Shown here piece by piece: positions 5,952 to 7,980 of a DNA stretch of 7,980 bases. The translations under genes and the position numbers were made by a program. The notes below the pieces were generated by a model, which saw only the letters and a list, made by a program, of their open reading frames with translations, did no database searches and was not told where the DNA came from. The stretch comes from Thioalkalivibrio sp. (GTDB taxonomy: Bacteria; Pseudomonadota; Gammaproteobacteria; Ectothiorhodospirales; Ectothiorhodospiraceae): contig PULL01000297.1 in the NCBI GenBank assembly GCA_003550945.1, positions 1-7,980 on the forward strand, given 5' to 3'. Position 1 is the stretch's first letter; each line of letters starts with the position of its first letter.

Positions 5952-6170
5952 TCAGGCGAGTGGCCCGACGTCGCAGGAAATGGTTTGGCGGAGAAGGTAT
6001 CGCCTCGGCGCACCCCAGGACACCCTCCTTCCAGCTTCCTGATCCAGCAGGATGCGGGCCGGTCTATCCTGGCGGGTGAGTTCCGGCCTGCAGCCCAGTG
6101 GCTGGCCCTTGCTGGTGATGGGTGCGACGATCACCCTGGGCAGGGCGTCGTTCATGTCGTCGGGCGACAC
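5952..6170 (-). pseudogene. MazF/PemK-type toxin gene remnant
   Basis: Read on the minus strand, 6170-6039 encodes a clear internal part of a MazF/PemK (CcdB-fold) endoribonuclease toxin: VSPDDMNDALP, then RVIVAPITSKG, then ARILLDQ, matching the family's 'SP..(M/Y)N', 'P(I/M)T(S/T)' and 'L.DQ' blocks in order and spacing. The N-terminal strand with the usual GDI..V and RP motifs is missing, because tRNA-Lys occupies the sequence directly upstream (from 6183). After LLDQ the expected I(R/K)(S/T)(V/I)D and the C-terminal helix do not appear in any frame, although the frame stays open to TGA 5952-5954. The only ATG in frame that would include the homology lies inside the tRNA (6209). It is therefore most likely non-functional: both ends are gone and no MazE-type antitoxin is nearby. 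It marks a former toxin-antitoxin pair or mobile element. Confidence 0.72.
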
Positions 6171-6182
6171 GATTGATTTGAT

Positions 6183-6258
6183 TGGTGGGTCGTGTTGGGC
6201 TCGAACCAACGACCATCGGATTAAAAGTCCGGTGCTCTACCAACTGAGCTAACGACCC
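6183..6258 (-). tRNA. tRNA-Lys (anticodon UUU), CCA encoded
   Basis: On the minus strand 6258-6183 folds as a 76-nt cloverleaf: acceptor GGGTCGT/ACGACCC, D-arm GCTC-AGTTGGTA-GAGC, anticodon loop CTTTTAA (UUU), T-arm GTTGG-TTCGAGC-CCAAC, discriminator A and encoded CCA (6183-6185). The outermost anticodon-stem pair is C-A (27/43); the other four pair normally. It sits about 80 bases after queC, as in Pseudomonas, where the corresponding tRNA-Lys is a known integration site for islands. The MazF-like remnant begins within about 12 bases of its 3' end. Confidence 0.97.
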
Positions 6259-6273
6259 GCCGGAAGGCAGGAT

Positions 6274-6301
6274 AGTCTACGGCCTGAGCCGGAAAACGCA
6301 A
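6274..6301 (-). promoter_or_regulatory. Promoter for tRNA-Lys
   Basis: Minus strand TTGCGT (6296-6301) and TAGACT (6274-6279) are separated by 16 bases, about 15 bases before the tRNA 5' end, so the leader would be under about 10 bases. Each box matches sigma70 consensus only partly (the -10 box at 4 of 6). It is embedded in the inverted repeat at 6283-6316. Confidence 0.42.
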
Positions 6302-6316
6302 GCTTGCTGGCTCAGG
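6283..6316. repeat. Inverted repeat between queC and tRNA-Lys
   Basis: CCTGAGCC (6283-6290) and GGCTCAGG (6309-6316) form a perfect eight-base inverted repeat; a G-U and a further G-C pair can extend the stem. The 18-base interior includes the palindrome GCAAGCTTGC (6298-6307). It lies about 20 bases after the queC stop, so it may be the 3' end of the cpoB-queE-queC transcript, though no U-tract follows on the minus strand. It also overlaps the -35 and spacer of the putative tRNA promoter. Confidence 0.5.
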
Positions 6317-6335
6317 AAGACAGAGGTGCCGCTCC

Positions 6336-7061
6336 TTAACCTGCGCAGTAGCGCGTGGGATCCGGGATTCCGGCGGCCTCGAAGCCGGCGCGTCGTATGC
6401 GGCAGCTGTCGCAGACACCGCAGGCACGACCCTCGTCATCTGCCTGGTAGCAGCTGACGGTCAGCGCATAGTCCAGCCCGTGCGCAACCCCGGTGCGGAT
6501 GATCTCGGCCTTGCTCAGCGAAATCAGCGGGGCCCGGATGCGGAAACCCTCGCCCTCGACGCCGGCGCGTGTCGCGACGTTCGCCAACGCCTCGAAGGCC
6601 TCGATGAAGGCCGGACGGCAGTCCGGGTAACCTGAATAATCCACGGCGTTCGCGCCGATGAATATCGTGCGCAGATCCAGTGCCTCGGCAAGCCCCAGCG
6701 CCAGCGACAGCAGCGTCGTATTCCGGGCCGGCACGTAGGTAACCGGAATGCCCTGGGTCGGCGCCTCTGGCACCGGGATGGTGGAATCGGTCAGTGCGGA
6801 GCCACCGATGGCTCCCAGGTCGACCCGCACCACCCGGTGACTGCGGGCATCCAGCGACCGCGCGACGCGGCCCGCGGCCTCCAGTTCGACACGGTGGCGC
6901 TGGCCGTAGTCGACGCTCAGCGCGTGACAGGCATAGCCTTCGGCTCGCGCCAGCGCAAGACAGGTCGCGGAGTCGAGACCGCCGGAGAGGAGCACCACCG
7001 CCCCCTCCTCCATCGCGGCCGACCGCTTCGCCGGGCGCTCCTGTTCAGCGCCCCGGGACAT
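6336..7061 (-). CDS. queC: 7-cyano-7-deazaguanine synthase QueC
   Basis: QueC converts 7-carboxy-7-deazaguanine to preQ0 with ATP and ammonia, in the queuosine pathway; it is cytoplasmic. Motifs (numbered from ATG 7061) are the PP-loop SGGLDS (26-31), SVDYGQRH (49-56), TYVPARNT (108-115), VDYSGYPDCRP (140-150) and a C-terminal zinc site C204, C214, C217, C220 (SCY..., CGVCDSC). It ends at TAA 6338-6336. Start choice: ATG 7061 overlaps the queE end by 17 nt and gives 241 aa; ATG 7013 gives 225 aa, starts nearer the PP-loop as in E. coli QueC (231 aa), and is a fair alternative. Neither has a strong Shine-Dalgarno, which suggests coupling to queE. The frame is open further upstream (to 7271) but only as a shadow of queE. 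It is the last gene of the minus-strand cluster before tRNA-Lys. Confidence 0.95.
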   Translation of the reverse strand: MSRGAEQERPAKRSAAMEEGAVVLLSGGLDSATCLALARAEGYACHALSVDYGQRHRVELEAAGRVARSLDARSHRVVRVDLGAIGGSALTDSTIPVPEAPTQGIPVTYVPARNTTLLSLALGLAEALDLRTIFIGANAVDYSGYPDCRPAFIEAFEALANVATRAGVEGEGFRIRAPLISLSKAEIIRTGVAHGLDYALTVSCYQADDEGRACGVCDSCRIRRAGFEAAGIPDPTRYCAG

Positions 7062-7734
7062 CGCCCCAAAGCAGCTTGTGCAGCTGCAGCTGAAAGCGCA
7101 CGGGCGCACGCGCCTCGACGATCCAGTCGGCCAGCGTGCGCGGTTCGAGTTCAGCGTGAACCGGCGAGAACAGCGCCTCGACCCCGTCGGGCACCGGGTG
7201 GCGGGCGAGCCACGCCATCGCCCAGTCGAAATCGCTGCGGCCGGAAAGCACGAACTTGAGCTGGTCTCCACGCTTGAGATGCGCGAGGTTCTCCATGCGG
7301 TTGCGCGCGGTCTCGCCGGATCCGGGCGCCTTCACGTCCATTACCACGCTCACCCGTGGGTCCACCCCGGTGATATCCAGCGCACCGCTGGTCTCCAGCG
7401 ATACCGCGAGACCCTGGTCGCACAGACCCTGCAGCAGCGCCAGGCATCCGGGCTGCGCCAGCGGCTCGCCGCCGGTCACGCAGGCGTGCCGAACGCCGTA
7501 GCCGTTCACCGTCTGCAGCAGGCGAGCCACCTCCATCGTCTCGCCACCGCTGAAGCTGTACTCGGTATCGCACCAGCGGCAGCGCAACGGGCAACCGGTG
7601 AGCCGGATGAAGACCGTCGGCCAGCCAACCTGGGCAGCTTCGCCCTGCAGCGACAGGAAGATCTCGGTGATCCGAACCCGAACCGAGCTGGCCGTCGATG
7701 CGGCGGGTCCAGCGGCGGCGAGCGTTTCCGTCAC
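7045..7734 (-). CDS. queE: 7-carboxy-7-deazaguanine synthase QueE (radical SAM)
   Basis: QueE performs the radical ring contraction of 6-carboxytetrahydropterin to 7-carboxy-7-deazaguanine, the step just before QueC. It has 229 aa (E. coli 223). Residues 22-31 (ITEIFLSLQG, with E32) hold the usual N-terminal motif. The QueE-type radical SAM cluster motif CxxxCxxC is C48, C52, C55 (GCPLRCRWCDTEYSF), and TGGEP (87-91) contacts SAM. The start is GTG 7734-7732, overlapping the upstream TGA stop as GTGA (four-base overlap), so translation is probably coupled to cpoB; no strong separate Shine-Dalgarno is seen. It ends at 7045, inside the preferred queC start. An N-terminal Ala/Ser-rich stretch of about 18 residues precedes the conserved region. 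preQ0 synthesis also needs FolE and QueD, which are not in this window. Confidence 0.95.
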   Translation of the reverse strand: MTETLAAAGPAASTASSVRVRITEIFLSLQGEAAQVGWPTVFIRLTGCPLRCRWCDTEYSFSGGETMEVARLLQTVNGYGVRHACVTGGEPLAQPGCLALLQGLCDQGLAVSLETSGALDITGVDPRVSVVMDVKAPGSGETARNRMENLAHLKRGDQLKFVLSGRSDFDWAMAWLARHPVPDGVEALFSPVHAELEPRTLADWIVEARAPVRFQLQLHKLLWGDVPGR

Positions 7735-7980
7735 CGCCCGTCCAGCCGTCGCAACCGGTCCTGCGCCAGCCGTGACAGGGTGGTACCGGGATGATCCTGG
7801 ACCACGCGCTCGAGCGCGGCGCGCGCCTCGTCCATGTTGCCGAGTTCGAAATGCGAGTAGCCGATCTTCAGCAGCGCATCGGCCGCCTTGTCGCTGTCGG
7901 GAAAGCGCGTGCGCACCGCCTCGAAATCGAGCAGCGCGCCCTCGTAGTCCCGGCTTGCGTACTTCGCCTCCGCCAGCCAG
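7731..7980 (-). CDS. cpoB: Cell division coordinator CpoB (Tol-Pal system protein YbgF), C-terminal part
   Basis: The last 82 residues before the TGA at 7733-7731; the start lies beyond the right edge. The visible part is TPR-like, with YEGALLDFEAVRTRFPDSDKA followed by ALLKIGYSHFELGNMDEARA and ERVVQDHPGTTLSRLAQDRL. The positions of Ala, Gly, Tyr and Pro fit consecutive helix pairs, and the ending matches the YbgF C-terminus. CpoB is periplasmic and connects Tol-Pal outer-membrane constriction with peptidoglycan synthesis. The identity rests on the TPR ending and on the conserved order ybgF-queE-queC-tRNA-Lys; tolB and pal are expected further right (inference). It overlaps queE by four bases. 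Confidence 0.88.
   Translation of the reverse strand, partial: WLAEAKYASRDYEGALLDFEAVRTRFPDSDKAADALLKIGYSHFELGNMDEARAALERVVQDHPGTTLSRLAQDRLRRLDGR

Noticed and set aside
5236..6042. 268-codon plus-strand frame opposite the MGMFDTL gene
   Set aside because: No SD, low-complexity shadow composition; the minus-strand gene has the better start and a protein-like sequence.
5952..6209. Reading the MazF remnant as an intact 85-aa gene starting at 6209
   Set aside because: That ATG is inside tRNA-Lys and the first residues are translated tRNA; the family N-terminus is absent.
7078..7794. 238-codon plus-strand frame opposite queE
   Set aside because: Antisense shadow of a radical SAM gene with all cluster ligands visible on the minus strand.
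1..7980. CRISPR array, complete insertion sequence or integrase gene
   Set aside because: No regularly spaced repeats, no transposase or integrase motifs seen on either strand.

Overview
The window is a GC-rich (roughly 60-65 %) chromosomal segment of a gammaproteobacterium. The evidence is the protein families and gene order, above all the C-terminal end of tol-pal gene cpoB/ybgF, then queE, queC and tRNA-Lys(UUU), an order also known from Pseudomonas. The lineage is probably nearer to the purple-sulfur/Ectothiorhodospiraceae group than to enterics, but that is only an impression from codon use and protein flavour.

Layout from left to right. The start of hflK (FtsH protease modulator, minus strand, runs off the left edge) has its own sigma70-like promoter. 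Upstream of it lies a complete NAD-type malic enzyme gene, maeA, also minus, with a good promoter. A divergent plus-strand gene encodes a patatin/RssA-like serine hydrolase. Next come a small exported protein made of two 51-residue-period repeats (family not recognised), a REP-like GC-rich palindrome, and a stand-alone LapA/DUF1049 two-helix membrane protein. The Shine-Dalgarno and start codon of the LapA-type gene lie inside a near-perfect hairpin. About 490 bases without a convincing gene follow, then a minus-strand orphan gene (206 aa, begins MGMFDTL). A broken MazF/PemK-type toxin gene directly abuts the 3' CCA end of tRNA-Lys. The right end is a conserved minus-strand cluster: cpoB (C-terminus only), queE (overlap GTGA), queC (overlap 17 nt), tRNA-Lys.

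How the parts work together. QueE and QueC carry out consecutive steps in making preQ0 for queuosine tRNA modification and are translationally coupled to the Tol-Pal cluster. The other intact genes are single-gene units. The stretch between lapA and tRNA-Lys looks like the decayed remains of an element inserted at the tRNA 3' end, a classic integration site.

The most interesting signal is the lapA leader. A 15-base arm at 4525-4539 pairs with 4552-4566 (14 of 15 positions), covering SD and AUG. The same arm can be read as a mini-ORF, MMMPPPPTTEAS, whose stop codon overlaps the lapA start as ATGA. This could be a translational switch (thermosensor, sRNA target, or ribosome-stalling leader). 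It is seen only as sequence and is untested.
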